Positions 36,562-44,905 are shown, counted from the first letter of the stretch. The stretch is DNA of 47,768 nucleotides from Microvirga sp. (GCA_029266525.1 JAQSWQ010000019.1:1-47768), one strand, 5' to 3'. Made by a program: numbers and translations. The notes: a model not told the origin generated them from the sequence alone.

Positions 36562-37736
36562 CAGCGCACGAGTTCCCGCATGGCCTCGTCGATGCCCTCG
36601 ATGGTGAGCGGGAACATGCGCTCGCCGAAGAGGCGGCGCAGGATGCCGATCGACTGCGTATAGTCCCAGTGCTTGCGCGGGATTGGATTGAGCCACACCG
36701 CCTTGTGGAAATGGGAGAGGATCCGCTCCGTCCAGACCTGGCCCGCCTCCTCGTTCCAATGCTCGACCGAGCCGCCGGGCATGACGATCTCGTAGGGGCT
36801 CATTGAGGCATCGCCGACGAACACCACCCGGTAATCGGTCGGGTAGGTGCGGATGATGTCCAGGGTCGGCGTGGTCTCCTCCCAGCGCCGCCGGTTCTCC
36901 CTCCACACACGCTCATAGGGGCAGTTGTGGAAGTAGAAGTGCTCGAAATGCTTGAACTCGGCCCGCGCGGCCGAGAAGAGCTCCTCGGCGAGCTCGATGT
37001 GCCAATCCATCGAGCCGCCGACGTCGAGGAAGAGCAGCACCTTGACCGCGTTACGCCGCTCCGGACGCAGCTTCACGTCGAGATAGCCCTTGTTCGCCGT
37101 CTCCTTGATGGTGGTGTCGAGGTCGAGCTCCTCGGCCGCGCCGGTGCGGGCGAAGCGGCGCAGCCGGCGCAGCGCGATGCGCATGTTGCGCACGCCGAGC
37201 TCGACCGTGTCGTCGAGGTCCTTGAACTCGCGCTTGTCCCAGACCTTCACGGCGCGGAAGTTGCGGTTGCCGTCCTGCCCGATGCGGATGCCTTCGGGGT
37301 TGTAGCCGTAGGCGCCGTAAGGGGAGGTGCCGGCGGTGCCGATCCATTTCGAGCCGCCCTGGTGACGGCCCTTCTGCTCCCTGAGCCGCTCTTTCAGCGT
37401 CTCGAGCAGCTTCTCCCACCCCATCGCCTCGATCTGCCGCTTCTCTTCCTCGGTGAGGTATTTCTCGGCGAGCTTGCGCAGCCATTCCTCGGGGATCTCG
37501 GCCTTCTCAAGGGCTTGCGCGAGATTCTCCAGCCCCTTGAAGACGTGGCCGAAGACGCGGTCGAACTTGTCGAGATTCCTCTCGTCCTTCACGAGGCAGG
37601 CGCGGGAGAGATAGTAGAAATCCTCGACCTTCTTCTCGGCGAGGTCCTCGTCGAGCGCCTCGAGCAGCGTGAGGTACTCGCGCAGCGTCACCGGCACTTT
37701 CGCGGCGCGCAACTCGGTGAAGAAGGTGAGGAACAT
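36561..37736 (-). CDS. CoxE-like VWA domain protein
   Basis: The 391-residue protein belongs to the CoxE/YeiP-like VWA group. A helical N-terminal half with REYLTLLEALDEDL and YNPEGIRIGQDG is followed by a C-terminal VWA domain whose MIDAS motif reads DVGGSMD (238-244), a DxGxS form. These proteins normally work with a MoxR-type AAA+ ATPase as a chaperone or metal-insertion pair. No MoxR gene is adjacent here. It is coupled to the downstream membrane protein by a one-base overlap. Confidence 0.88.
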   Translation of the reverse strand: MFLTFFTELRAAKVPVTLREYLTLLEALDEDLAEKKVEDFYYLSRACLVKDERNLDKFDRVFGHVFKGLENLAQALEKAEIPEEWLRKLAEKYLTEEEKRQIEAMGWEKLLETLKERLREQKGRHQGGSKWIGTAGTSPYGAYGYNPEGIRIGQDGNRNFRAVKVWDKREFKDLDDTVELGVRNMRIALRRLRRFARTGAAEELDLDTTIKETANKGYLDVKLRPERRNAVKVLLFLDVGGSMDWHIELAEELFSAARAEFKHFEHFYFHNCPYERVWRENRRRWEETTPTLDIIRTYPTDYRVVFVGDASMSPYEIVMPGGSVEHWNEEAGQVWTERILSHFHKAVWLNPIPRKHWDYTQSIGILRRLFGERMFPLTIEGIDEAMRELVR

Positions 37737-37899
37737 CAGGCCAATGTCGCGGTGCGGAGCCGAACGTCAAGCGGCCGGCGCGCCGACCTTCGAGGGTCGC
37801 CGCATTGGGCGGCTGATGGAATGTGCGGTCTTGCCGCTCGAGGACGAATCCCGTGTCGTCCCGATCGCCGGCGGGCGTCAGCTGCCAGACGATGCGGGC

Positions 37900-38412
37900 T
37901 CAGCCCTTCACCCAGTCGCCGCAGCGCGGCATGTCCGAGCTCGCGCCCCAGGGCATGATCGGCACGCTCGAGGTCGAGTTCTTCGGCGAGCCCTCGATGG
38001 GGCGGTCGGAATAGACCATGTAGACGAGAACGTTGCGCTTGGCGTCGCAGCCGCGCACGATCCGCATGCGCTTGAAGATGAGCGAGCGGCGCTCGCTGAA
38101 GACGACGTCGCCCTGCTCGAACTTCTCCTTGAAGCGCACCGGGCCGACCTGCCGACAGGCCAGCGAGATGTCGGAGACCTCCTTGGCGACCCCGAGCGTT
38201 CCCTTGATCCCGCCGCGCTCGGGCGTGGTGTAGTGGCAGGCGACGCCCTCCACGGCCGGATCATCGAGGCCGTAGACCACGAGCTTGTCATCCGGGGTCA
38301 GCGGCCGCCACACGGTCGACTTGCCGAAGATGCGGTCGGGCTCCTGCGCCGCGGCCGGCGCAGTCACGCCTGCGAGGACGAGCACGGCAAGCGCGCACGC
38401 AAGAGTCCGCAT
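37900..38412 (-). CDS. creA: CreA family secreted protein
   Basis: The 170-residue protein has a cleavable signal peptide (about 1-22, ending AAA-QEP) and the CreA-family body: VEGVACHYTTPERGGIKG, ISLACRQVGPVRF and LIFKRMRIVRGCDAKRNVLVY. Its four cysteines could form disulfides. The function of CreA is not established. The ribosome-binding site is enclosed in a strong hairpin (38417-38441). Confidence 0.92.
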   Translation of the reverse strand: MRTLACALAVLVLAGVTAPAAAQEPDRIFGKSTVWRPLTPDDKLVVYGLDDPAVEGVACHYTTPERGGIKGTLGVAKEVSDISLACRQVGPVRFKEKFEQGDVVFSERRSLIFKRMRIVRGCDAKRNVLVYMVYSDRPIEGSPKNSTSSVPIMPWGASSDMPRCGDWVKG

Positions 38413-38416
38413 ATCT

Positions 38417-38441
38417 TCCCTCCCGCTTCGATCGGGAGGGA
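38417..38441 (-). promoter_or_regulatory. Hairpin hiding the creA ribosome-binding site
   Basis: In the creA mRNA, TCCCTCCCG (38441-38433) pairs perfectly with CGGGAGGGA (38425-38417) around a seven-base loop. The second arm contains the Shine-Dalgarno GGGAGGG, and the ATG begins four bases after the stem. Such sequestration could regulate translation or act as a thermometer; it could also be an incidental palindrome. Confidence 0.5.
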
Positions 38442-38485
38442 TATGGGAGCGGCTCGCGGCTTTGCGAGAGCGGGGCTGCGTCAGC

Positions 38486-38563
38486 CTAGTGAAGGACGAG
38501 CCAGATCGTGGCGCCGAGCGGAAAGATCACACCGACGAGGAAAGAGAGGGCGTTTGCCGCCAT
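38486..38563 (-). CDS. Candidate 25-residue hydrophobic membrane peptide
   Basis: An ATG (38563) with CGGAG eight bases upstream opens 25 codons, MAANALSFLVGVIFPLGATI then WLVLH and TAG. The product is almost entirely one membrane helix. It lies between creA and GST on the same strand. The good ribosome-binding site and the clean hydrophobic segment support it, but such short frames can occur by chance. Confidence 0.4.
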   Translation of the reverse strand: MAANALSFLVGVIFPLGATIWLVLH

Positions 38564-38623
38564 GGCAACATCTCCGACCCCCTGTTCCCACCAACGGACC
38601 GCGTCTCCCTTCGTTCCGGTTTT

Positions 38624-38642
38624 CGCCTCAGGGCGTTTTTTT
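38624..38642 (+). terminator. Orphan plus-strand terminator
   Basis: CGCC (38624-38627), loop TCAG, GGCG (38632-38635) is followed by seven T residues (38636-38642), a small intrinsic terminator on the plus strand. The nearest upstream plus-strand gene is the ferredoxin at 35664-35984, so the transcript it ends is unidentified. Confidence 0.45.
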
Positions 38643-38672
38643 AACTAGAAGCTAGACCATACACGAAGATCG

Positions 38673-38690
38673 GCCGGCGCGAAAGCCGGC
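38673..38690 (-). terminator. Candidate hairpin downstream of GST
   Basis: GCCGGC (38673-38678) and GCCGGC (38685-38690) pair around a six-base loop, starting about 19 bp after the GST stop in the direction of transcription. No T-tract follows, so it is only a possible terminator. Confidence 0.3.
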
Positions 38691-38708
38691 AGGCCGTCCC
38701 TTGCGCGC

Positions 38709-39344
38709 TCAGACGATCGGCGGCTTCAGGCCTTCGGCCTCGAGCGCCGCCTGGACTGCCGGGCGGGCGAGGACCCGTTCGGCGAGCGCGCCTAGCGGCG
38801 CAAGCGCGCGCGGCGGACGCGGCATCGCGCGGCCCCAGCGGATCAGCATGAACAGGTAGAGGTCCACCGCGGAGAAGCGCTCGCCGAGAAGCCATGGCCC
38901 GGAGCCGAGCTGCTCCGCGACACGATCGAAGATGAGGTTGAGCCGCCGCTCGGCCGAGGCTTTCACCGTCGCCGCAGCGCTCTCGTCGGTGACGAACTCG
39001 TGCGGATAGAACCAGCTGCGGTATTCCGCCTGCGGCGTGTTCGTGAGATGCACGAGCCAGCGGTAGAACAGCGGCCGCTCGGCGCTGCCGGGCGGCGGCG
39101 CGAGCCTGGATTCCGGGTGCCGGTCGCAGAGGTGGAGGGCGATCGCGGCGGTCTCGTAGAGCACGAGGTCGCCATCGATCAGAACGGGGATGCGGCCGTT
39201 CGGATTGAGCTTCAAGTATTCCGGGCTGTTCTGGGCATTGTGCGCGCGGTCGACCAGGCGAAGCTCGAAGGGGGAGCCGATCTCGCGCAGCATCATGTGG
39301 GGCAGGAGCGAAGCGTTGCCGGGGAAGTAGTAGAGGGCGTACAT
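38709..39344 (-). CDS. Glutathione S-transferase family protein
   Basis: The 211-residue protein has an N-terminal thioredoxin-like GST domain (YALYYFPGNASLLPHMMLRE, then NPNGRIPVLI and LYETAAIALHL) and a helical C-terminal domain (GERFSAVDLYLFMLIRW). The serine in NASLLPH is the likely glutathione-activating residue, as in beta/theta-like bacterial GSTs. The substrate is unknown. It diverges from the Gfo/Idh/MocA gene. Confidence 0.9.
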   Translation of the reverse strand: MYALYYFPGNASLLPHMMLREIGSPFELRLVDRAHNAQNSPEYLKLNPNGRIPVLIDGDLVLYETAAIALHLCDRHPESRLAPPPGSAERPLFYRWLVHLTNTPQAEYRSWFYPHEFVTDESAAATVKASAERRLNLIFDRVAEQLGSGPWLLGERFSAVDLYLFMLIRWGRAMPRPPRALAPLGALAERVLARPAVQAALEAEGLKPPIV

Positions 39345-39500
39345 GGATGGCCTCGCGCTGCGGGGCGGTCGACCTGATCATCCTAGCCGTTCGGCCGGGG
39401 CCGGCCCGCCGCTTTTCGTGATGCCCGTGATGACAATCCGAAATGGGTCGTGCAGCATCGCCCGCCCGAGCGCGCGGGCTCGCGTGCCGAAGGCAGGATC

Positions 39501-40505
39501 ATGAACGAAAAGGTCTCCTGGGGCGTCCTTTCGACGGCGAAGATCGGGCTCGACCGGGTGATCGGGCCAATGCAGCAGGCGCCGAACCTTTCGATCCACG
39601 CCATCGCGTCTCGCGATGTCGAGAAGGCGCGGGCGGCGGCGCGGCAGTTCGGCATCGCGCGGAGCTACGGCTCCTATGACGAGCTCCTCGATGATCCCGC
39701 GATCGAGGCCGTCTACATCCCGCTACCCAACGACCTGCATGTGGAATGGGCGGAGCGCGCCGCGGCGGCCGGCAAGCACGTGCTGCTGGAAAAGCCGGCC
39801 GGCATGAACGCGGCGGAAGCCGAGCGCCTGATCGCGGCGCGCGAGCGCTCGCGGCGGCTCATCATCGAAGCCTTCATGGTCCGCTACACGCCGCAATGGC
39901 TGAAAGTCCGCGAGCTCATCGCATCCGGCCGCATCGGCCAAGTCCATGCCGTGCAGTGCCACGTCACCTATCGCAACATGGACCCGCAGAACATCCGCAA
40001 CCGCCCGGAGGTCGGCGGCGGCGGCATCATGGACATCGGCTGCTACGCCATCCTTTTCGCGCGGCTCGCCTTCGGGGCCGAGCCGCGCCGCGTCGTCAGC
40101 CTGATCGACCGGGACCCAATCATGGGCACGGACCGGCACTCCTCGATGATGCTCGACTTTCCTAAAGGCCAGGCGACGCTGTTCGTCTCGACCCAGCTCG
40201 CCCGTGCCCAGCGCGTGCGCATCTTCGGCACGGAGGGCTCGATCGAGGTCGAGGTGCCGGTCAATGCGCCGGACGACCGCCCGACCCGCATCACCGTGGA
40301 CGACGGCCGCGACGTGCTCGGCACCGGCGCCGAGGTCTTCGCGTTCCCGCCCGCGAACCAATACACGCTTCAAGGCGAGGCGGTCTCGCGCATGATCCGC
40401 GACGGCTTGGCCCCGGAGATGACGCTCGAGGATTCGATCGCCAACATGCGCGTCATCGACGCGGTGTTCCGGTCGGAGATGTCCGGCGGTTGGGAAAGGG
40501 TTTAG
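39501..40505 (+). CDS. Gfo/Idh/MocA family NAD(P)-dependent oxidoreductase
   Basis: The 334-residue protein has an N-terminal Rossmann fold (WGVLSTAKIG; here the usual GxGxxG is GVLSTAKIG) and the EKP motif at 97-99 (LLEKPAGM). The C-terminal catalytic domain contains GGGIMDIGCYAI. The GGGxxMDxGCY pattern is like glucose-fructose oxidoreductase, xylose dehydrogenase and dihydrodiol dehydrogenase, so a sugar or related polyol is the likely substrate. ATG 39501 has AAGGCAGGA upstream. It is followed 59 bp later by the pentapeptide gene. Confidence 0.9.
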   Translation: MNEKVSWGVLSTAKIGLDRVIGPMQQAPNLSIHAIASRDVEKARAAARQFGIARSYGSYDELLDDPAIEAVYIPLPNDLHVEWAERAAAAGKHVLLEKPAGMNAAEAERLIAARERSRRLIIEAFMVRYTPQWLKVRELIASGRIGQVHAVQCHVTYRNMDPQNIRNRPEVGGGGIMDIGCYAILFARLAFGAEPRRVVSLIDRDPIMGTDRHSSMMLDFPKGQATLFVSTQLARAQRVRIFGTEGSIEVEVPVNAPDDRPTRITVDDGRDVLGTGAEVFAFPPANQYTLQGEAVSRMIRDGLAPEMTLEDSIANMRVIDAVFRSEMSGGWERV

Positions 40506-40564
40506 CTTTGTCGCGGCGGCGCATCCCGGTAGGCTGGGGGGATTGCAGGTCCAGGGAGATTGAT

Positions 40565-41335
40565 ATGCTGCGCCTTGGCAACAGGCTCGGACGAGCGACC
40601 TTTCCCGTTGTCGTCCTGCTGGTGGCACTCGCCCATGGCAGCCCGGCGCAAGCGCGTTGCCAGGACTCGCCGAAACCCCGGGTGGATTGGACCGGCTGCT
40701 CGAAGCCGCAGCTGATGCTGTCCAAGGACGACCTCACGGGTGCGGTCTTCACGAAGGCTGCCCTGACCGGCACCGAGTTCGTCGGCGCGAAGCTCGCCGG
40801 TGCGAAGCTCGAGGACGCCGAGATCAGCCACGCCCGCTTCGACGGCGCCGATCTCTCCGGCGCCGATCTGACCAAGGCGGTCGGCTGGCGCGCGAGCTTC
40901 GCCAAGGCCAATCTCGAGAAAGCGAACTTGTCGGTCGCCAACATGAGCCGCGCGAGCTTCGCGCAGGCGCGGCTCGCCGGCGCGAACCTCACGAAATCCG
41001 AGATGAACCGCTCCGACTTCACTGGGGCGGATCTTTCCGGTGTCGACATGTCGAAGGCGGAGCTTGCCCGCGTGATCTTTTCGAACGCGAAAGTCACCGG
41101 CGTGAACTTCAGCTTCGCCAACCTCTCGCGAGCGCGCTTGAGCGGCGCCGATCTCTCCGAGGTGCAGATGGGCGGGACGCACCTCTACCAGACCCAGCTC
41201 GACGGCGCCGACCTCTCACGCACCGCGGGCCTGAAGCAGGCCCAGCTCGACCTCGCCTGCGGCACCAAGACCACCAAGCTGCCGCCGGGGTTGACCGCGC
41301 CGAAGGGCTGGCCCTGCGTCGAGGAGGACGATTGA
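40565..41335 (+). CDS. Exported pentapeptide-repeat protein
   Basis: The 256-residue protein has an N-terminal signal sequence (about 1-31, VVVLLVALAHG), a short Cys-containing segment (RVDWTGCSKPQL) and about 30 tandem A(D/N)LXX-type pentapeptides (about 55-205) that form a right-handed quadrilateral beta-helix. Its C-terminus has a further cysteine pair (LACGTK, WPCVEE). Export suggests a periplasmic or surface role, which sets it apart from cytoplasmic gyrase-protecting pentapeptide proteins. Function unknown. ATG 40565 is used because it starts the signal peptide. Confidence 0.85.
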   Translation: MLRLGNRLGRATFPVVVLLVALAHGSPAQARCQDSPKPRVDWTGCSKPQLMLSKDDLTGAVFTKAALTGTEFVGAKLAGAKLEDAEISHARFDGADLSGADLTKAVGWRASFAKANLEKANLSVANMSRASFAQARLAGANLTKSEMNRSDFTGADLSGVDMSKAELARVIFSNAKVTGVNFSFANLSRARLSGADLSEVQMGGTHLYQTQLDGADLSRTAGLKQAQLDLACGTKTTKLPPGLTAPKGWPCVEEDD

Positions 41336-41341
41336 GAGTCC

Positions 41342-42580
41342 TTAGCCGGCCCTCAGCCTCTCCCGGTCATACCCCGCCACCTGCTTGTAGCCCTCGGACA
41401 TCGCCGCGAGCTCGTCGCGGCTGATCACGTCGTCGATGGTGCGGAAGGGCTTGTCGCCGGTGCGGCGGAAGACCTCGCCGAGGATGGCGTCGGGGGGCTT
41501 TACGCGGTTCGTCAGCACGATCTTCGCCGTCGCTTCACGGCGGCGATCCTCATAGGCCTTGAGCGCCGCGACCGGATCGGCAATCGATCCCAAGCAGTCG
41601 GCAAGGGCGCGGGCGTCGAGGATCGCCTGTCCGGCCCCGTTCGAGCCGCGCGGCACCATGGGGTGGGCGGCGTCGCCGAGGAGCGTCGCGCGGCCGTGGC
41701 TCCAGCGCGGCAGCGGGTCCTGGTCGACCATCGGGAATTCGAGCACCATGTCGGCGGCGTTCAAGAAGGCGGGCACGTCGAGCCAGTCGAAATGCCAGTC
41801 GGCGAAGGGGGGCAGGACGTCGTCGAGCTCGCCCGGCCGGTTCCAGTCGCGCTGGCGGTGGTTCGGCGTCTCGATCTCGGCGACCCAGTTGACGAGCTGG
41901 CGGCCTTCCGCATCGATGGCGTTGCGGATCGGGTAGATCACCATCTTGCCGGTGGCGAGCCAGCCGGCTCGGACCATGTTGGCGCCGGAAAGGAACGGCT
42001 TCCAGCGGGTGGTGCCGCGCCACATGTTGACGCCCGAGTAGCGGGGCGGGCCCTCGTCAGGGAAGAACTGCTTGCGCAGGGCCGAATGGATGCCGTCGCA
42101 GGCGATCGCGCATGAGCCGCGCTGCGACGGCAGCGGAGCGTCCGAGGCGTCGCGGAAGTGGACCGTAACCCCTTCCGCACCCTGCTCGACGGCAACGCAT
42201 TTCCACCCCGTGAGGATGCGGTCGGCGCCGATGCGCTCCCGGGCGGCCTCGAGCAGCACCATCTGCAGGTCGCCGCGGTGGATCGAGAATTGCGGATGGC
42301 CGTATCCGGCATAGCGGCCGAGCGGCTCGGCATAGATGAGCTGGCCGAAGCGGTTGAAGAAGGTCGCCTCCTTGGTCTCCACCGCGACCTTCGCCAGCGC
42401 CGGCTCGAGGCCGAGTTCCGAAAGCTCCTTCGTCGCGTGGGGCAGCACGTTGATGCCGACGCCGATCGGCCTGATCTCCGGCGCCGCCTCGTAGATGCGG
42501 GAGGCGATGCCGGCCCGGTGCAGCGTCAGCGCGAGCGTCAGCCCGCCAATGCCGGCGCCGATGATGATGACCGCGTCCAT
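41342..42580 (-). CDS. FAD-dependent aromatic hydroxylase (salicylate hydroxylase/PhzS-like)
   Basis: The 412-residue flavoprotein has the FAD-binding GxGxxG near the N-terminus (IIIGAGIGGLTLAL), the DG motif (CDGIHSALR) and the GD motif (LLGDAAHPM), the three marks of class A single-component aromatic monooxygenases. Its position beside gentisate dioxygenase suggests hydroxylation of a benzoate-type acid toward gentisate, for example 3-hydroxybenzoate or salicylate, but the substrate is inference. The 169 bp upstream contain operator-like repeats. Confidence 0.85.
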   Translation of the reverse strand: MDAVIIIGAGIGGLTLALTLHRAGIASRIYEAAPEIRPIGVGINVLPHATKELSELGLEPALAKVAVETKEATFFNRFGQLIYAEPLGRYAGYGHPQFSIHRGDLQMVLLEAARERIGADRILTGWKCVAVEQGAEGVTVHFRDASDAPLPSQRGSCAIACDGIHSALRKQFFPDEGPPRYSGVNMWRGTTRWKPFLSGANMVRAGWLATGKMVIYPIRNAIDAEGRQLVNWVAEIETPNHRQRDWNRPGELDDVLPPFADWHFDWLDVPAFLNAADMVLEFPMVDQDPLPRWSHGRATLLGDAAHPMVPRGSNGAGQAILDARALADCLGSIADPVAALKAYEDRRREATAKIVLTNRVKPPDAILGEVFRRTGDKPFRTIDDVISRDELAAMSEGYKQVAGYDRERLRAG

Positions 42581-42616
42581 CGCCCTGCCCAGCCGATAGC
42601 CTCACGCGGTGACGGT

Positions 42617-42738
42617 GCCGGCTCGGTCATGATGAGGCTTGTGCATCATCGTGACGTGCGGACGGACGCGCGCGATGGGAGCGCCGGATCGGTCATGATG
42701 GTTCATGTGCATCGCGCTCATCATGAAAGGGGTGCATC
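42617..42738. repeat. Operator-like direct and inverted repeats upstream of the flavin monooxygenase
   Basis: GCCGG-x-TCGGTCATGATG occurs at 42617 and again at 42683, exactly 66 bp apart. Each copy is followed by GTGCATC at 42641 and 42707, also 66 bp apart, and GTGCATC appears a third time at 42732. In the second unit TCATGATG (42693-42700) and CATCATGA (42719-42726) form a perfect inverted repeat. The array fills the gap between the TTT gene stop and the monooxygenase start, so it is well placed to be a regulator's binding region. Confidence 0.6.
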
Positions 42739-42749
42739 GCCTATGCGCC

Positions 42750-43724
42750 TCATTCGGCGGTGATGCCGGCCTCCCGCACTACCTTGGCCCAGCGGGCGAG
42801 GTCCTTGGCGAGGAGGTCGCCCAGGCGCTCGGGCGCGCCGCCGACCGGGATGAGGCCCTGCTTCTCGAGCGCCTCCTTGACCTTCGGCGTGGCGAGGATC
42901 TCGTTCACCGCCGCATTGTAGCGCTGGATGATTTCCTTTGGCGTGCCGGCGGGCGCGAAGAGCCCGTACCAGAGATCGACCTCGAAACCCGTCATGCCTT
43001 CCTCGGCAAGCGTCGGGACGTTTGGCGCCATGGCGGAGCGCCGGTCGCTTCCGATCGCGAGCACGCGCACCTGGTTGTCCTGCGCGAGCGGCAGCACCGT
43101 GTGCACGGGGATGAACATCGCCTTGACGTGCCCGCCGACGAGGTCCTTCACGGCGCCGGCCGAGCCCGTATAGGGCACATGCTTGAGATCGGCGCCGGCC
43201 GTGAGCTTGAACAGCTCCATGGCGAGGTGCTGCGGCGTGCCGCGCCCGGGCGAGGCGTAGGTGATGTCACCCGGCTTCGCCTTCGCCGCCGCGATCAGCT
43301 CGTTCACCGATCTGGCCGCCACGGAAGGGTGCACGGCGAGCGCCAGGGCGCCGGTCGCGACCTCGACAATCGGCTCGAAGCTCTTCGCCGGGTCATAAGG
43401 GAGGCTCCTGAACAGGCTCGCATTCATGACGAAGGTGTTGACCGTCATCATGATGGTGTGGCCGTCGGGCTCGGCGCGCGCGGCCGCCTGCGTGCCGATG
43501 TTGCCGCTCGCGCCGGGCTTGTTGTCGATCACCACCGCCTGGTTCCAGCGCTGGCGCAGCTCTTCGCCGACGATCCGCGCAAGCACGTCGATGCCCGTGC
43601 CCGGCGTGAAGGGCACCACGATGAAGATGGTGCGGTCGGACAGGCGCTGCGCCATCGCAGGCGCCGCGACGAGCACAGCCAACCCCAGGGCGGCGAAGCG
43701 GGCGAAACAGGAAAGAAGCGTCAT
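42750..43724 (-). CDS. Bug/TTT family tripartite tricarboxylate transporter substrate-binding protein
   Basis: The 324-residue protein has a signal peptide (about 1-25, ending AMAQ) and the Bug-family body: FIVVPFTPGTGIDVLAR, VVIDNKPGASGNIGT, YASPGRGTPQHLAMELF and a closing VPTLAEEGMTGFEV. Bug proteins bind carboxylates or aromatic acids for TctAB permeases or for sensing. No TctA or TctB gene is present, so it either uses a distant permease or acts as a sensor. The genomic context suggests an aromatic-acid ligand. Confidence 0.92.
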   Translation of the reverse strand: MTLLSCFARFAALGLAVLVAAPAMAQRLSDRTIFIVVPFTPGTGIDVLARIVGEELRQRWNQAVVIDNKPGASGNIGTQAAARAEPDGHTIMMTVNTFVMNASLFRSLPYDPAKSFEPIVEVATGALALAVHPSVAARSVNELIAAAKAKPGDITYASPGRGTPQHLAMELFKLTAGADLKHVPYTGSAGAVKDLVGGHVKAMFIPVHTVLPLAQDNQVRVLAIGSDRRSAMAPNVPTLAEEGMTGFEVDLWYGLFAPAGTPKEIIQRYNAAVNEILATPKVKEALEKQGLIPVGGAPERLGDLLAKDLARWAKVVREAGITAE

Positions 43725-43870
43725 GGCAGGTTCGGCTGCTCGTCGAGGGACCGGCTCAAATTGACAGCATGGAGGGCGTTTGCATACTCCCGAACAACTC
43801 CCGGCCGTCTACGCGAGGCCGGACCAAGCCGGCCGCAGAACCGGCGGCGGGCGGATCAGGAGACGCCCTC

Positions 43871-44905
43871 ATGAGCACCCAGCTCGGCACGCTCGAAGAG
43901 CTTCCGACCGACTACCGCGAGGCCATGGACGGGGCCCGGGTCTCGCCGCTCTGGCCGATGATGCGCAACGTGCTCCCGCACGGGCAGCCGAACCCGGTCA
44001 CGAAACCCGCCGTCTGGAGCTTCGATAAGATCCGTCCGCTCCTCCTGCGGGCCGGCGAGCTCACCCCGGTCGAGAGGGCCGAACGGCGGGTGCTCGTGCT
44101 GAACGATCCTGGGCGCGGCAAGGGCGCGATGCAGGTCACATCCTCGATCTATGTCGGCTTGCAGCTGCTTCTGCCGGGTGAGAAGGCGCCGGCCCACAAG
44201 CACACGCCGAGCGCCGCGCGCATCGTCGTCGAGGGGGAGGGCGCCTTCACCATCGTCGACGGCGAGAAGTGCGCGATGGAAAGGGGCGACCTCATCCTGA
44301 CGCCCGGCGGCATGTGGCACGACCACGGCCATGGCGGGACCGGGCCGGTGATCTGGCTCGATGCGCTCGACCTGCCGCTGTTCGTCTTCCTCGAGGGCTC
44401 CTACGCGGAGGAGGGCGAGCTGCAAGCTCCTCGCAACCGTCCGGATGCCTCGCAGGTCGAGTACAAGCAGGCCGGCCTCGTGCCGAGCCGGAACGGCGGC
44501 GAGCGCCCGCGCTACCCGCTCCTGCGCTTCCCATGGAAGCATACGGAGACGGCCTTGCGCTCGCTCGCCGAGCACGCCGGTCACGGCGAGCCGGTCGAGC
44601 TCGACTACGTCAACCCCGAGACAGGCGATTCCTGCCTCCCGACGCTGGGTTTTGCGGCGATGATGCTGCGCAGGGGCGAGACCGCCCGCCCGCCGCGGCG
44701 CTCGTCGAGCGGGGTGTTCCATGCTGTCGAGGGCGCCGGCCGGTCGACGGTCAATGGCGAGAGTTTCTCCTGGAAGCGCGGCGACACCTTCTCGGCCCCG
44801 GTCTTCGCCAAGATCGAGCATACCGCCGATGGCGAGGCCTTCCTGATCCGCATCCACGACGCGCCGCTGCAGCAGAAGCTCGGCTTCTACGAGGAGCGCG
44901 CGTGA
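43871..44905 (+). CDS. gtdA: Gentisate 1,2-dioxygenase (bicupin)
   Basis: The enzyme opens gentisate (2,5-dihydroxybenzoate) to maleylpyruvate with Fe(II). The 344-residue protein has two cupin domains. The first contains the metal-binding His109 and His111 in PAHKHTPSA and His150 in MWHDHG; the second lies around residues 250-335 (GVFHAVEG, FSWKRGDTFSAP). ATG 43871 has AGGAG eight bases upstream, which decides the start against a longer in-frame extension. Its stop overlaps the next start by four bases. Confidence 0.9.
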   Translation: MSTQLGTLEELPTDYREAMDGARVSPLWPMMRNVLPHGQPNPVTKPAVWSFDKIRPLLLRAGELTPVERAERRVLVLNDPGRGKGAMQVTSSIYVGLQLLLPGEKAPAHKHTPSAARIVVEGEGAFTIVDGEKCAMERGDLILTPGGMWHDHGHGGTGPVIWLDALDLPLFVFLEGSYAEEGELQAPRNRPDASQVEYKQAGLVPSRNGGERPRYPLLRFPWKHTETALRSLAEHAGHGEPVELDYVNPETGDSCLPTLGFAAMMLRRGETARPPRRSSSGVFHAVEGAGRSTVNGESFSWKRGDTFSAPVFAKIEHTADGEAFLIRIHDAPLQQKLGFYEERA

